This document shows, in pieces, positions 52,950-62,234 of a stretch of DNA of 64,000 bases. Origin of the DNA: JBDWFY01 sp965275915 (lineage in GTDB: Bacteria; Pseudomonadota; Alphaproteobacteria; Rhizobiales; Stappiaceae); assembly GCA_965275915.1 (NCBI GenBank), contig CBDHYI010000007.1, positions 1,488,001 through 1,552,000 on the forward strand, read 5' to 3'. Made by a program: the position numbers and the translations under genes. Position 1 is the first letter of the stretch, and each line of letters begins with the position of its first letter. The notes under the pieces were generated by a model, which worked only from the letters and a program-made list of their open reading frames with translations, was not told the DNA's origin and did not search any database.

Positions 52950-53953
52950 GCCTGGCTGCTTTCAGCCGGAACCGGTGCGGCGTCGGACAGGAGGCCCTTT
53001 GACCGCAGCGTTTGCCAGAAGCCGGCCGGAATCGGGGTGTTGAACCAGTCCAGAATCTGCAGGAGTTCGGTCTTGTTGCGGGGGCCCGGAATGACCGAGG
53101 TCACCATGTCGTTGCCAAGCGGAAACTGCAGCGCGGCCGCTGCAAGGGGAACGGAGAACGCATCGGCCACCGCCGCAATTTCGCGCACCTTCGCAATCAC
53201 ATCCTGAGGTGCCCTGGCGTAGTTCCAGGTGTCGCGGCCGACCAGTATGCCCGAATTGAACGGCCCGCCGCAGATAATGCTGGTTCCCGCCGCCTCGCAG
53301 GCCGAAAACAGGTCGTCCAAAGGCGTCTGTTCGAGCAGCGTGTAGCGGCCGGCCAGCAGGAACACGTCCCAGTCGCCCATGCCGAGCGCGTCCATGCAGG
53401 CGGCATTTTCATTAACGCCCAGCCCGATTGCTGTGACCGCTCCCGACCGGCGCAGTTCGTCCATGGCGCGATAGCCGCCGGCGGCAAGATCGCGGACATG
53501 GCGGGCGTTTTCCGCACCATGCTGCATCTCGCCGATATCGTGCACCAGAAGGATATCGATGCGGTCAAGACCCAGACGTTGCAGGTTGTCTTCGAACGCA
53601 CGCATAATGCCGTCGTAACTGTAGTCGTAGATAACACTGAAGGGCAGCGGGTCGACCATGCCGAACTCTTCCGGATTGTCCACCGCGCCCGGTTTCAGAA
53701 GACGGCCGACTTTGTCGGAGAGCACATAGTCCGTCCCCCTCAGGCAATCGCCCATGACCCGTTCGGAGCGTCCGAAGCCATACCAGGGCGCGGTGTCGAA
53801 ATATCCGACACCGTTTTCCTGCGCGGCCTCGATCAGTTCCCGCGCCTGCGAATAATCGAGATCGACAAAATTGCCGCCAAGCGGCGCACCGCCCAGGCCA
53901 AGAACGTCAATAAACAGATCCGTGCGTCCAACGCGTCTTTTTTTCATGCTCAT
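52946..53953 (-). CDS. Aldo/keto reductase, aldose 1-dehydrogenase-like
   Basis: 335 residues, TIM-barrel AKR. The catalytic tetrad is visible: Asp and Tyr in YFDTAPWYG, Lys in LSDKVGR and His in LLVHDIGE. The overall pattern resembles D-threo-aldose/L-fucose 1-dehydrogenases. ATG 53953 follows GAGGAGAGA. Translational coupling to dacB downstream is an unusual pairing with no obvious metabolic logic. Confidence 0.9.
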   Translation of the reverse strand: MSMKKRRVGRTDLFIDVLGLGGAPLGGNFVDLDYSQARELIEAAQENGVGYFDTAPWYGFGRSERVMGDCLRGTDYVLSDKVGRLLKPGAVDNPEEFGMVDPLPFSVIYDYSYDGIMRAFEDNLQRLGLDRIDILLVHDIGEMQHGAENARHVRDLAAGGYRAMDELRRSGAVTAIGLGVNENAACMDALGMGDWDVFLLAGRYTLLEQTPLDDLFSACEAAGTSIICGGPFNSGILVGRDTWNYARAPQDVIAKVREIAAVADAFSVPLAAAALQFPLGNDMVTSVIPGPRNKTELLQILDWFNTPIPAGFWQTLRSKGLLSDAAPVPAESSQA

Positions 53954-54064
53954 TCTCTCCTCACATGACCTTCCTAGAGGAAACCGGCAAGGATGAGAAT
54001 TGAAATCTCATGGTGCAGGGGCCGCACGCTCCACCGGCCGTTTCCGGCACCATATAAGCGTCCC

Positions 54065-54463
54065 TTACGCAAACACCCGCCTCAACAGATCGGTGTCCAG
54101 ATAGGCCGTGATCTCCACAATGCGCCGGTCGCGCATGATCATCGCCCAGCAGTAGACCTGATCGTACCGGACGCCGCTGGTCGACAGCCCGGTGCTTTCA
54201 AACCGCAGGAACAGTTTTTCGCCCTCGGCGGCAAGATCGATGAAGGTTGTTTTCAGATCGCCGTCAAGCCGGTCGAGCAGCGGCCCGAAGGCCTTGTCGA
54301 TCAGCGCCTGTTTGGAACGATAGACACCCGAGACCGTGGTTGTTCCGATGACCGTCCAGGTGACATCCTCTGCGATCAATTCGAAGAACGGGCCGCTGTC
54401 CCCGGCTTCCCACGGGCGAAACGCTTCCCTCACCAAAGCTTTGTTGTTGTAGGTTTCAGACAT
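54065..54463 (-). CDS. SnoaL/NTF2-like fold protein
   Basis: 132 residues of the NTF2-like fold, with LVREAFRPWEAGDSGPFFEL at the start, VTWTVIG, and the C-terminal IVEITAYLDTDLLRRV typical of small ketosteroid-isomerase-like proteins. No catalytic function can be assigned. The start could also be GTG 54481; ATG 54463 is preferred. The truncated mobile element lies just upstream (54515). Confidence 0.82.
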   Translation of the reverse strand: MSETYNNKALVREAFRPWEAGDSGPFFELIAEDVTWTVIGTTTVSGVYRSKQALIDKAFGPLLDRLDGDLKTTFIDLAAEGEKLFLRFESTGLSTSGVRYDQVYCWAMIMRDRRIVEITAYLDTDLLRRVFA

Positions 54464-54514
54464 TTCCACCCTTTCGGACACTGCGCACGATGTTCTGCGG
54501 GGTCCTTATCCCAG

Positions 54515-54677
54515 GGTGTGGACCCATATTATGCTTAAAATGGTATGAGCCGATTTGTTCGGATCGTGCTGTTTGAATACGGGGCGCATGTTCGAAGGAA
54601 ACCATCCGGTTTTCAAGAACTTGCAACGCTGTAGCCGGACCAAACGACCATATCCGCCGGGACGGACAAACGGCCAT
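54515..54677. mobile_element. Left-end fragment of the CTAG-inserting element
   Basis: Begins GGTGTGGACCCATATTATG, matching the left terminal repeat of the complete element at 5107. Homology continues through a nearly identical core (shared stretches such as TTCGAAGGAAACCATCCGG and AACTTGCAACGCTGTAGCCG) until about 54677. The right end is missing. A 17-bp segment near 54567-54583 is extra relative to the other copy. The plus strand runs straight into the gene fragment at 54678, suggesting a deletion or recombination at this junction. Confidence 0.75.
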
Positions 54678-54855
54678 CTGGGTGACGGGAATGGTCGGCG
54701 GGCTGGCGGATCTGGGCTATCTCCTGTTTGTCGACCTCCCGGGTCATGTGAATTTTTTTCCCGGCACTCTCATGACCTTCATATCCGGCGGCGCGGTCGT
54801 GCTGAGTTTCCGGGTCTGGCTGTCGAACCGCGCTGTGGTGAGCGCGGACACCTGA
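54678..54855 (+). pseudogene. 3' fragment of a membrane protein gene
   Basis: An open frame entering from the mobile fragment encodes about 58 residues to the TGA at 54853-54855, with two hydrophobic segments (GMVGGLADLGYLLFVDL, FPGTLMTFISGGAVVLSFRV) and a polar tail. Codon use is normal for this genome, and there is no start codon with a ribosome binding site. It looks like the C-terminal end of a lost membrane protein. I do not recognise the family. Confidence 0.6.
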
Positions 54856-54994
54856 GGCGTGTGCCTTGCAGGCTCGAAATGACGCCGGTTACGGTGGCAA
54901 GACCCATTTTGCCGCGTTGTCTCAGTCACGCGCCCTCCTTATCTCCGTTCTGCTGGCCATTGTGCGTCCGGCTCGCGGTTTGGAGGCGCCATCG

Positions 54995-55387
54995 ATGACG
55001 AAGACAACGCAACACACGGGGGGCTGCCTCTGCGGCCACATCCGGTTCAGGGCCCGGGGGCCGGCCCTCAAGCCTCACACCTGCTCCTGCAGAATGTGTC
55101 AGCGGCATACCGGCGCGCTCACAGCCGCGTGGGTGGAATTCCCCAGCGCTTCCGTCACCTGGGACGGCCCGGGAGGCGAACCCTCCACTTACCGGTCGTC
55201 GGATTATTCCAGCCGGGCCTTCTGCCCGGTCTGCGGCAGCACGCTGGGAGCAATCGACGACGACCCGACAATCGCCCTGCTTCTGGGCAGTTTCGACAAG
55301 CCGGGCAGAAAGGATCTCATTCCGACGGCGCACTCCTACCGGACCGGCCGTCCGAAATGGTGGAAGGTCGAGATCTCGACCGGATAG
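54995..55387 (+). CDS. GFA family protein
   Basis: 130 residues. TGGCLCGHIRFRA at the start and CSCRMCQRHTGALTAAW and CPVCGSTLG provide the Cys zinc sites of the GFA fold. Compact relative to the copy at 39899. The C-terminal RPKWWKVE is typical. ATG 54995 follows GGAGG; a longer upstream frame lacks family support. Substrate unknown. Confidence 0.86.
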   Translation: MTKTTQHTGGCLCGHIRFRARGPALKPHTCSCRMCQRHTGALTAAWVEFPSASVTWDGPGGEPSTYRSSDYSSRAFCPVCGSTLGAIDDDPTIALLLGSFDKPGRKDLIPTAHSYRTGRPKWWKVEISTG

Positions 55388-55437
55388 GGGAACAGAAGCG
55401 CGAAACGCCCGGCGAAGCGTTTCATATCGGGCGGGCC

Positions 55438-56469
55438 CTACGCCACTTTCACCACCATCTTGCCGAAGCTTCTGCCAAGCAGCACATCGTTCAGCGCTTG
55501 TGGCGCATTTTCGAGGCCGTCGACGATCTGCTCTTTGTAGTGCAGCCTGCCCTCGGCCAGCCAGGCGCTCATGTCGCGCCGGAAGTCCTTGAAGGTGCTG
55601 ATGGGGAAGCTGTCGAAGATGATGAAACCCTGGAGTTTGACCTTCATGCGCAGGATAGTGCCCATGAGGGCGGGGCCGTAGTCGGGGCCGTCCGGCAGGC
55701 CGGTCAGGTTATACCAGGAGACGATGCCGCAGACAGGAACGCGGGCGAACGGGTTGAGGAGCGGCAGGACCGAATAAAGCACCTTGCCGCCGACATTTTC
55801 AAAATAAATGTCGATGCCATCGGGGCAAGCGGCGGCCAGCTGCTGCGCAAAATCCTCGGCGCGGTGATCGATGCAGGCATCAAAGCCCAAATTGTTGACC
55901 ACATGGGCGCATTTGTCCGGTCCGCCGGCAATGCCGACCGCGCGGCAGCCCTTGATCTTGGCGATCTGCCCGACCGTGGCACCGACCGGACCGGAGGCGG
56001 CGGCCACCACAACGGTTTCGCCCGCTTTGGGTTCGCCGATATAAAGCAGTCCCGCATAAGCGGTGTAGCCGGGCATGCCCAGAATGCCGAGCGACCAGGT
56101 GGGATTTTCCGGATTTTTGCCCAGCGGCATGACTTGGGTGCCGTCCGAGAGCGCATAATCCTGCCAGCCGCTGCCGGCCAGCACAAAGTCGCCCTTTTCA
56201 AAGCCCTGAAGATCGGACGCCATCACCTCGGCCACCACCTGCCCGGTCATCACCTCGCCGATTTGAACCGGCTCGGCATAGGATTTGGCGTCGTTCATCC
56301 GGCCGCGCATATAGGGGTCGAGCGACAGATAGGCCGTGCGCAACAGCATCTGCCCCGGCCCGGCGTCCGGCAGGGCGGTTTCCTCAAGCCGAAGCGTGTT
56401 TTCGTCCGGCAGGCCCTTCGGGCGCTCTGCCAGAACAATGCGGCGGTTGATGTCGGGGGACTGGGGCAT
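55438..56469 (-). CDS. NADP-dependent oxidoreductase, zinc-free MDR (CurA/LTB4DH-like)
   Basis: 343 residues. Medium-chain reductase with Rossmann segment AASGPVGATVGQIAKIKGCRAVGIAGG and PDGIDIYFENVGGKVL, no structural zinc cysteines. Matches the prostaglandin/alkenal reductase group that reduces alpha,beta-unsaturated carbonyls. The start is ATG 56469, preceded by GGAG. Physiological substrate unknown. It converges with the GFA gene. Confidence 0.9.
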   Translation of the reverse strand: MPQSPDINRRIVLAERPKGLPDENTLRLEETALPDAGPGQMLLRTAYLSLDPYMRGRMNDAKSYAEPVQIGEVMTGQVVAEVMASDLQGFEKGDFVLAGSGWQDYALSDGTQVMPLGKNPENPTWSLGILGMPGYTAYAGLLYIGEPKAGETVVVAAASGPVGATVGQIAKIKGCRAVGIAGGPDKCAHVVNNLGFDACIDHRAEDFAQQLAAACPDGIDIYFENVGGKVLYSVLPLLNPFARVPVCGIVSWYNLTGLPDGPDYGPALMGTILRMKVKLQGFIIFDSFPISTFKDFRRDMSAWLAEGRLHYKEQIVDGLENAPQALNDVLLGRSFGKMVVKVA

Positions 56470-56651
56470 GGGCGGACTCCGGAACTCTGACTTTTGTGTT
56501 GATCCTATTCCCCTTAGTTGGGCGGGGATTGTCAATAAATCTTATGGTTGAATTTAGGCTTTCGCTAACCCGAATGGCCGAGACTTGTTCTAACTTTTTT
56601 ATTCAGTTTTTTAGCAACTGAAATACCTCGACCGGCACCGCTCGAATTGTT

Positions 56652-57311
56652 TTAAAGTCTAGAGTTCACATTTGGCAAACGGTCCTCAAAAAGCGCAACA
56701 ATAGCGGATGCCGCACTTTTATTGGGATGCTTCAATGCCCAATTGACAGACCGCTCATTACCATCAATCTCTATACGATCCCAGATTGATATTCTTACTA
56801 CGGGTATCCCTATGATCAGCGGCGAGAGGTCTTTGAGAAAATCATAGAAGGCCCGTTGTTTCCACCGCGCGGGGCCGGGTTCTGCTAATTGCTTTGGAGG
56901 TGAGGAGACTCCGAACTGTCTTTCTGTACTGGGACTTGTCCATTTTTTGCCGTATCCGCCCGCAACCAGGCAGCCCTCTTCCCGATCAAGACAATAGGAC
57001 TTGTAGGCTTTGCAAGGGAAGTGCCCGAGATCCGAATATATTTCAGCTTCAAGGGTTAGCGCACGATATCGATTGAAATGAAGTTCTTCATCAAGTTCGA
57101 TCGCGCATCCTCTGAATTCAATGTCCCAAGGCTTGCGCAGGTTAATTGGAAAATCTTTGAGGATACCACCAAGCTTCCGATAGACTTGCAAAACGTGGTT
57201 GTTCATCGACGCAGCTTGTACACGCATTCTGTTTGGCCGCGCCAGATTGCGGACCGTAACTTCACCACGATCGGCAAGCATCTGCCTCAGCGTATTCTCT
57301 CTGGTTCCCAT
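56652..57311 (-). CDS. Uncharacterised protein, possible DUF7255
   Basis: 219 residues, soluble. The segment FRGCAIELDEELHFNRYRAL is the most distinctive part and recalls DUF7255 proteins; this assignment is from memory and unconfirmed. Two conserved-looking cysteines (C99 area, GCLVAGGYG). The gene is richer in A+T than its neighbours and stands alone between a reductase and a terminator, as expected for acquired DNA. ATG 57311. Function unknown. Confidence 0.6.
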   Translation of the reverse strand: MGTRENTLRQMLADRGEVTVRNLARPNRMRVQAASMNNHVLQVYRKLGGILKDFPINLRKPWDIEFRGCAIELDEELHFNRYRALTLEAEIYSDLGHFPCKAYKSYCLDREEGCLVAGGYGKKWTSPSTERQFGVSSPPKQLAEPGPARWKQRAFYDFLKDLSPLIIGIPVVRISIWDRIEIDGNERSVNWALKHPNKSAASAIVALFEDRLPNVNSRL

Positions 57312-57543
57312 GGATCCAATTCAAGCAGTCGCAGCAACGAATCAGAATGAAGTCGGTTTCCCGTCCGCAATGAACTGCGTCGTAATCAGTGCCGACCCGA
57401 AAATCAAGATCATGCCCGACAAGAGTATGGTGGGAAGAAAACGTGAGTCCGTTTCTGGTTTCTATGTTTGGAGGCATACCGGGGCAGGCCGGTCCTCACA
57501 GCCAGACCGCCAACCGGTATTGGATGAACGGCAAGTTTCAATT

Positions 57544-57586
57544 GAAAAAGAAAAATGGCGCAAACCGAGAAAAGTTTACGCCATTT
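57544..57586 (-). terminator. Rho-independent terminator after the 5'-nucleotidase gene
   Basis: On the minus strand AAATGGCGTAAAC (57586-57574) pairs with GTTTGCGCCATTT (57565-57553) across TTTTCTCG, with one G-T pair, followed by a TTTCTTTTT tract. It starts 6 bp after the stop codon. This is the strongest terminator in the window. Confidence 0.85.
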
Positions 57587-57591
57587 GTTTG

Positions 57592-59571
57592 TCAGCCCAG
57601 CGTAATCCGGTAACGCGCAAACCCTTCCGGGCCGTCGCCGGCGGGTTCGATGGTCACGCCTTTCACATCCCCGATGCGATCTCCGGCTTTGGGGCCGGTG
57701 TCGAACAGGACGCTCGTTCCGGGCAGGGCCTTGAAGGTCCAGTTGGCATCGGCGCTGGGGCTGATGGTGCCCTTGTCAATGATGTAGCGGACGATGACGT
57801 CGCGGTTGGTATCCGGACCTTCGAAGATGATGGTGTCGCCCAGCGCGCCGGGGAAGGCACCGCCGCCGGACGCGCGGTAGTTGTTGGTGGCGACAACGAA
57901 GACCATGTCATCGGTGACCGGCTTTCCATCATGTTGAAGATTGACGATGCGATTTGCGTCCGGGTTAATCAATTCGCCCTTGGGATCGAATTTTGAGGGC
58001 TGCGACAGATCGATCTCGTAAGTGACGCCGTCCATCACATCGAAATTGTAGGACGGGAAATCCGGGTTCAAAAGCACCTGATCGGCCTTGCCCGCTTCGA
58101 CCTGGTTGAACATGCCGGCAGAGCGTTCCAGCCAGCCCTTAAGCTGTTCGCCGGTGATTTTCACCGCCCGCACCGTGTTGGGATAAAGATAAAGGTCCGA
58201 CACGTTCTTGATCGCGACATCGCCCACCGGCACATCGGTGTAATAGTCCGGACCGCCGCGACCGCCGGCCTTGAAAGGCGCGGCGGCGGAGAGGATCGGC
58301 AGGCCTTCCCACTCGGTGCCCTTCATCATGTCGGCGATGTACCACATCTGCGCCTGGGAGACGATCTGAACCGACGGATCGTCGGCGACAAGCGCGAAAT
58401 AGGAGTGCAGCGGCGCATCCGTCTGCCCGACCGAGCGGCGGACATAGGCCAGCGTGGCCTCATGTTCCGGTTTGACGCTTTCTTCAACGGCGACAACGCT
58501 CTCGACCAGCGGCGTGATGGAGCGGTCTTCCTCGCGGCGGGAAATCGGCCGGGCTTCGGAAGACGAGGTGACGACCTGCCACTCATCGCCTGATTTTTCA
58601 AGCATCAGATCGATGACACCCAGATGCGAGCCCCAGAAGCCGCCCATCGCGGCGGGCTTGCCGTGGATCGTGCCTTTTTCCGCATCCACGCCTGCAAATC
58701 CCGCGAACTTTTCACCCGGGAACACAAGGTGGTTGTGGCCGGTCATCAGCGCGTCGATGTCATCGACCCGGGCCAGCGGAACGGAGGCGTTTTCCATGCC
58801 GTCGGCGTGATCGGCAGCGCCGATACCCGAATGTGACAGGGCAATGATGATGTCGGCACCCTGCTCGCGCATTTCAGGAACATAGGCCTTTGCCGTTTCG
58901 ATGATGTCTCGCGCCTGAACCTTGCCTTCAAGATGACGGCGGTCCCAGTTCATGATCTGCGGCGGCACGAAGCCGATCAGGCCGATCCTGATCGGGTGCC
59001 TGCTGCCGGCGCCGTCGGTCACGTCCTTGTCGAGAATGACGTACGGCTTCAGGAGGCCTTTGTCTTCGCGGGGACCGGCGCCTTTTTCCTTGACGACATT
59101 GGCGCTGACAACCGGGAATTCGGCACCCGCGAGCGACTTCATAAGGAAATCGAGGCCGTAATTGAATTCGTGGTTGCCCAGGGTCGAGGCGTCGAAGCCC
59201 AGCGTGTTCATGGCGGTGATGATCGGATGGCTGTCGCCGTCCTTCATGCCGCGCTCATAGGCGATATAGTCGCCCATTGGATTGCCCTGAAGAAAGTCGC
59301 CATTGTCGACCAGCATGGAATTGGCCGCTTCGCTGCGGATTTCGTTGATGATTGCCGCGGTGCGCGACAGGCCGACCGTGTCGGTGGGTTTATCGCCATA
59401 ATAATCATAGGGATAGACATGCACATGCAGGTCCGTCGTTTCCATGATCCTCAGATGTGCCTGATTGGTGGCAGCGGCGACGGAAAAAGGATGGAGTGCA
59501 ACCAGCGCGGTTGCGGCGGCGGTCGATCCCAGGAACGTTCTGCGATCGAGCGTGATGGACTTTCTATTCAT
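57592..59571 (-). CDS. cpdB: 2',3'-cyclic-nucleotide 2'-phosphodiesterase/3'-nucleotidase
   Basis: 659 residues. A twin-arginine signal (LDRRTFLGSTAAATALVAL) points to Tat export. The metallophosphatase domain has METTDLHVHVYPYDYY, VDNGDFLQGN, TLGNHEFNYG, ALSHSG and TGHNHLVF metal ligands. A C-terminal 5'-nucleotidase substrate domain follows. It hydrolyses cyclic nucleotides and 3'-nucleotides in the periplasm. I use ATG 59571; the frame extends upstream to about 59943 without support. Ends at a strong terminator. Confidence 0.92.
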   Translation of the reverse strand: MNRKSITLDRRTFLGSTAAATALVALHPFSVAAATNQAHLRIMETTDLHVHVYPYDYYGDKPTDTVGLSRTAAIINEIRSEAANSMLVDNGDFLQGNPMGDYIAYERGMKDGDSHPIITAMNTLGFDASTLGNHEFNYGLDFLMKSLAGAEFPVVSANVVKEKGAGPREDKGLLKPYVILDKDVTDGAGSRHPIRIGLIGFVPPQIMNWDRRHLEGKVQARDIIETAKAYVPEMREQGADIIIALSHSGIGAADHADGMENASVPLARVDDIDALMTGHNHLVFPGEKFAGFAGVDAEKGTIHGKPAAMGGFWGSHLGVIDLMLEKSGDEWQVVTSSSEARPISRREEDRSITPLVESVVAVEESVKPEHEATLAYVRRSVGQTDAPLHSYFALVADDPSVQIVSQAQMWYIADMMKGTEWEGLPILSAAAPFKAGGRGGPDYYTDVPVGDVAIKNVSDLYLYPNTVRAVKITGEQLKGWLERSAGMFNQVEAGKADQVLLNPDFPSYNFDVMDGVTYEIDLSQPSKFDPKGELINPDANRIVNLQHDGKPVTDDMVFVVATNNYRASGGGAFPGALGDTIIFEGPDTNRDVIVRYIIDKGTISPSADANWTFKALPGTSVLFDTGPKAGDRIGDVKGVTIEPAGDGPEGFARYRITLG

Positions 59572-59728
59572 GGCAGCCTCCGAAAATACAGCCAGGTGTA
59601 TCGCGCACGGCAAATGCGGCGGCGTCCTGACACCCGGGTCAAGATTGCAGGTAAATCCCATTCCTGTGACAGGACCATGACGCCGTGCGCCGCATTCAGC
59701 GGATGATGGCTGCGTTGAGGAAGAAAGC

Positions 59729-61951
59729 TTAGCTGCCGAACAATCGTTTGAAAAGGCCGCCGATCGGGTCGCGGCGGGCTTCGGCGGGTTTCCAGGCCTC
59801 ATCGGGGTCCGCCTCATGCCGGACGCCGGTGTTACCACGTGGCGGCCAGGCCTCGCCGTCCCGGTTTCGGCGAACCGGAACAGCGGCTGTGCGGGTCCGC
59901 TGCGGTGCCCAGGCGCCGGGCAGATCCGCGATCTGAAGGCCACGGTGAGCCTGGTTCATATAATCCTGCCAGATGACGGCCGGCATGGAGCCGCCGGTTG
60001 CTTTGTTGGTGGGTGAACCGTCGTCATTGCCCAGCCAGACGCCGGTCGTCAGCTCCGCCGTATAACCGATAAACCAGGCATCGCGGAATTTCTGACTGGT
60101 GCCGGTTTTCCCGCCTGCGGGCCACCCGGGAAGCTGCGCTTTCCGGCCGGTGCCGGTCAGAAGCGTTTCGGACATCATCGCGTTCATCATGCCGACATGG
60201 CCGGGATCGACGACGCGGCCCGGACCGCTGCCGCTGCGCTCATAGAGCACCGTGCCGTTTTCGGTCCGAATGCGGCGGATAACGTAAGGAACAACGCCAT
60301 AACCGCCATTGGAAAAGGGCACATAGGCCGTCGTGATCTCAAGCGGCGTGACTTCGGACGTTCCAAGCGCAATTGAAGGCGTCGCCTTGAGCGGCGAACG
60401 GATGCCCAGACGCTGGGCGGTGTTGGTGACGGTCTCCGGTCCAACCTCGTAGGCGAGCTGGGCCGCCACGGTGTTCAGCGAATAGGAAAGCGCCTGGGAC
60501 AGGGTGACCGGACCGTAATATTTCTTCGAATAGTTTGACGGCTTCCAGCCCTTGATCGAGATGCGCTGGTCGGTCCGGACAGACTGCGGGGTCAGACCCC
60601 GTTCCAGCGCCGCAAGATAGACAAACGGCTTGAACGCGGATCCGGGCTGCCTCTTGGCAAGAACGGCGCGGTTATACTGGCTTTCCGCATAGTTGGTGCC
60701 GCCGATCATAACCCGGACCGCACCGGACGTGTTCAGAGACACGACGGAACCCTGACTGACATTCAGCGGACCGCCCTCGCGTGCGATCGCCGACCGCAAA
60801 GCCCGTTCCGCCGCAAGCTGCAGGTCCATGTCGATGGTGGTGTCGACAATAATGTCCTCTTTGATCGAACCGACATAGCCTGGCAGAATTTCCATCACCC
60901 AGTCGGCCGCATAATTGACCGAACCGGAATTGTGCCGCCCCAGCGCCCTGGCCGGATTGTTCAGGGCGATTTTCAGCTCGCGGCCGGAAATGTAGTTTTC
61001 TTCTTCCATCGCCGTCAGCACGAGCCTGGCGCGCCGTTCGGCCAGCTTCGGATTGCGCGCCGGTGAAAAGCGGGACGGGGCCTTGAGCAGGCCTGCCAGC
61101 GTTGCGGCCTCGGCAAGGGAAACATTGCGTGCCGACTTGCCGAAGTAGCGGCGGGCCGCGGCATCGACTCCATAGGCGCCGGCGCCGAAATAAACCCGAT
61201 TGAGATAAAGCTCCATGATCTCGTCCTTGCTGAGCTTTGCCTCAAGCCAGAAAGACAGGACCAGCTCCTGCATTTTGCGGCTCAGCGTGCGTTCGGGCTT
61301 CAAAAACAGGTTTTTGGCCAACTGCTGGGTGACCGTGGAGCCGCCCTCCACCATCCGGCCTGCCATCACGTTGCGGCTCATGGCGCGCGCCAGACCGATC
61401 GGATCGACACCGGGATGATATTCAAACCGCCGGTCCTCGATCGCTTTGACGGCCTGGGGCAGATAGGGCGGAATGTGCTCAAGCCGGATCGCTTCGCCAC
61501 CGGTATCGCCGCGGTTGCCGATGAGATGCCCCTCAACGGACACGATCTTTACGTTGGGCGGCCGCTTGGGGATGGTCCATGTCGAGGTCGGAGGAAGATG
61601 CGCCGCATGATAGGCCAGAAGACCGCCGAATATGATGATGCACCAGATCCCAAGGACAGCGGACCAGTAAATCGACCCGCGCAGAAAACGGACCAGCAGG
61701 TTGCCGCGGCCTTTGCGGCTGCCGCGCCGGCGGCCTGATCCACCTCCGGACCGGCTCGACCGGCGGCCGCGGACAGCCGCTTTGCTGGTTTTCCGGCGCG
61801 AGGAGGTGGCTTTTTTTCGTGGATTCGATTTTGACGTCTTGCGCCCGGATGCCGAAGGCCTGTCCTTGGAAGACAGGCGCAGGTTCAGACTGCCCTGCTC
61901 CCTGGAAGAGGCGCCAAATCTGGGTTCAATCCGCTTTTTACGCTGTGACAT
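59729..61951 (-). CDS. Class A penicillin-binding protein (PBP1A/1C-like)
   Basis: 740 residues. An Arg/Lys/Ser-rich cytoplasmic N-terminus (about 1-85) precedes one membrane helix (about 93-112). The GT51 glycosyltransferase domain contains the catalytic EDRRFEYHPGVDP and EGGSTVTQQLAKNLFL. The transpeptidase domain has SxxK in PGSAFKPFVYLAAL, SxN in YSLNTVAA, and KTGTS near residue 640. It polymerises and cross-links peptidoglycan. The basic N-terminus is longer than usual. ATG 61951. Confidence 0.93.
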   Translation of the reverse strand: MSQRKKRIEPRFGASSREQGSLNLRLSSKDRPSASGRKTSKSNPRKKATSSRRKTSKAAVRGRRSSRSGGGSGRRRGSRKGRGNLLVRFLRGSIYWSAVLGIWCIIIFGGLLAYHAAHLPPTSTWTIPKRPPNVKIVSVEGHLIGNRGDTGGEAIRLEHIPPYLPQAVKAIEDRRFEYHPGVDPIGLARAMSRNVMAGRMVEGGSTVTQQLAKNLFLKPERTLSRKMQELVLSFWLEAKLSKDEIMELYLNRVYFGAGAYGVDAAARRYFGKSARNVSLAEAATLAGLLKAPSRFSPARNPKLAERRARLVLTAMEEENYISGRELKIALNNPARALGRHNSGSVNYAADWVMEILPGYVGSIKEDIIVDTTIDMDLQLAAERALRSAIAREGGPLNVSQGSVVSLNTSGAVRVMIGGTNYAESQYNRAVLAKRQPGSAFKPFVYLAALERGLTPQSVRTDQRISIKGWKPSNYSKKYYGPVTLSQALSYSLNTVAAQLAYEVGPETVTNTAQRLGIRSPLKATPSIALGTSEVTPLEITTAYVPFSNGGYGVVPYVIRRIRTENGTVLYERSGSGPGRVVDPGHVGMMNAMMSETLLTGTGRKAQLPGWPAGGKTGTSQKFRDAWFIGYTAELTTGVWLGNDDGSPTNKATGGSMPAVIWQDYMNQAHRGLQIADLPGAWAPQRTRTAAVPVRRNRDGEAWPPRGNTGVRHEADPDEAWKPAEARRDPIGGLFKRLFGS

Positions 61952-62234
61952 GGGTTTCCCGCAGCCTCAAACGATCCTTGGACCGCTGTTATTCGCTCTG
62001 CTCCCCGCCCAAACTGTTTGCCCTGTCGGCACCTTAAAACCGGTGCTTTAAGGAGCCGTTAAATCCCGCAATATTTCCGCCGGAATTGCGGAACGGCTGT
62101 CCGGCGGGCCTTTTCGGCCTCATCGGCGTGAAAACTATCTGTCGCGGACTTTTGCGATTGTGATGTCCATCACAAATCATGCGCTTGCAGATCGTGTGCA
62201 GCATCCGTGCATAATGGCAGGAATTGACGGTCAA

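Noticed and set aside
59572..59943. Upstream extension of the cpdB frame
   Set aside because: It lies before a clear Tat signal peptide and overlaps the end of the penicillin-binding protein gene.
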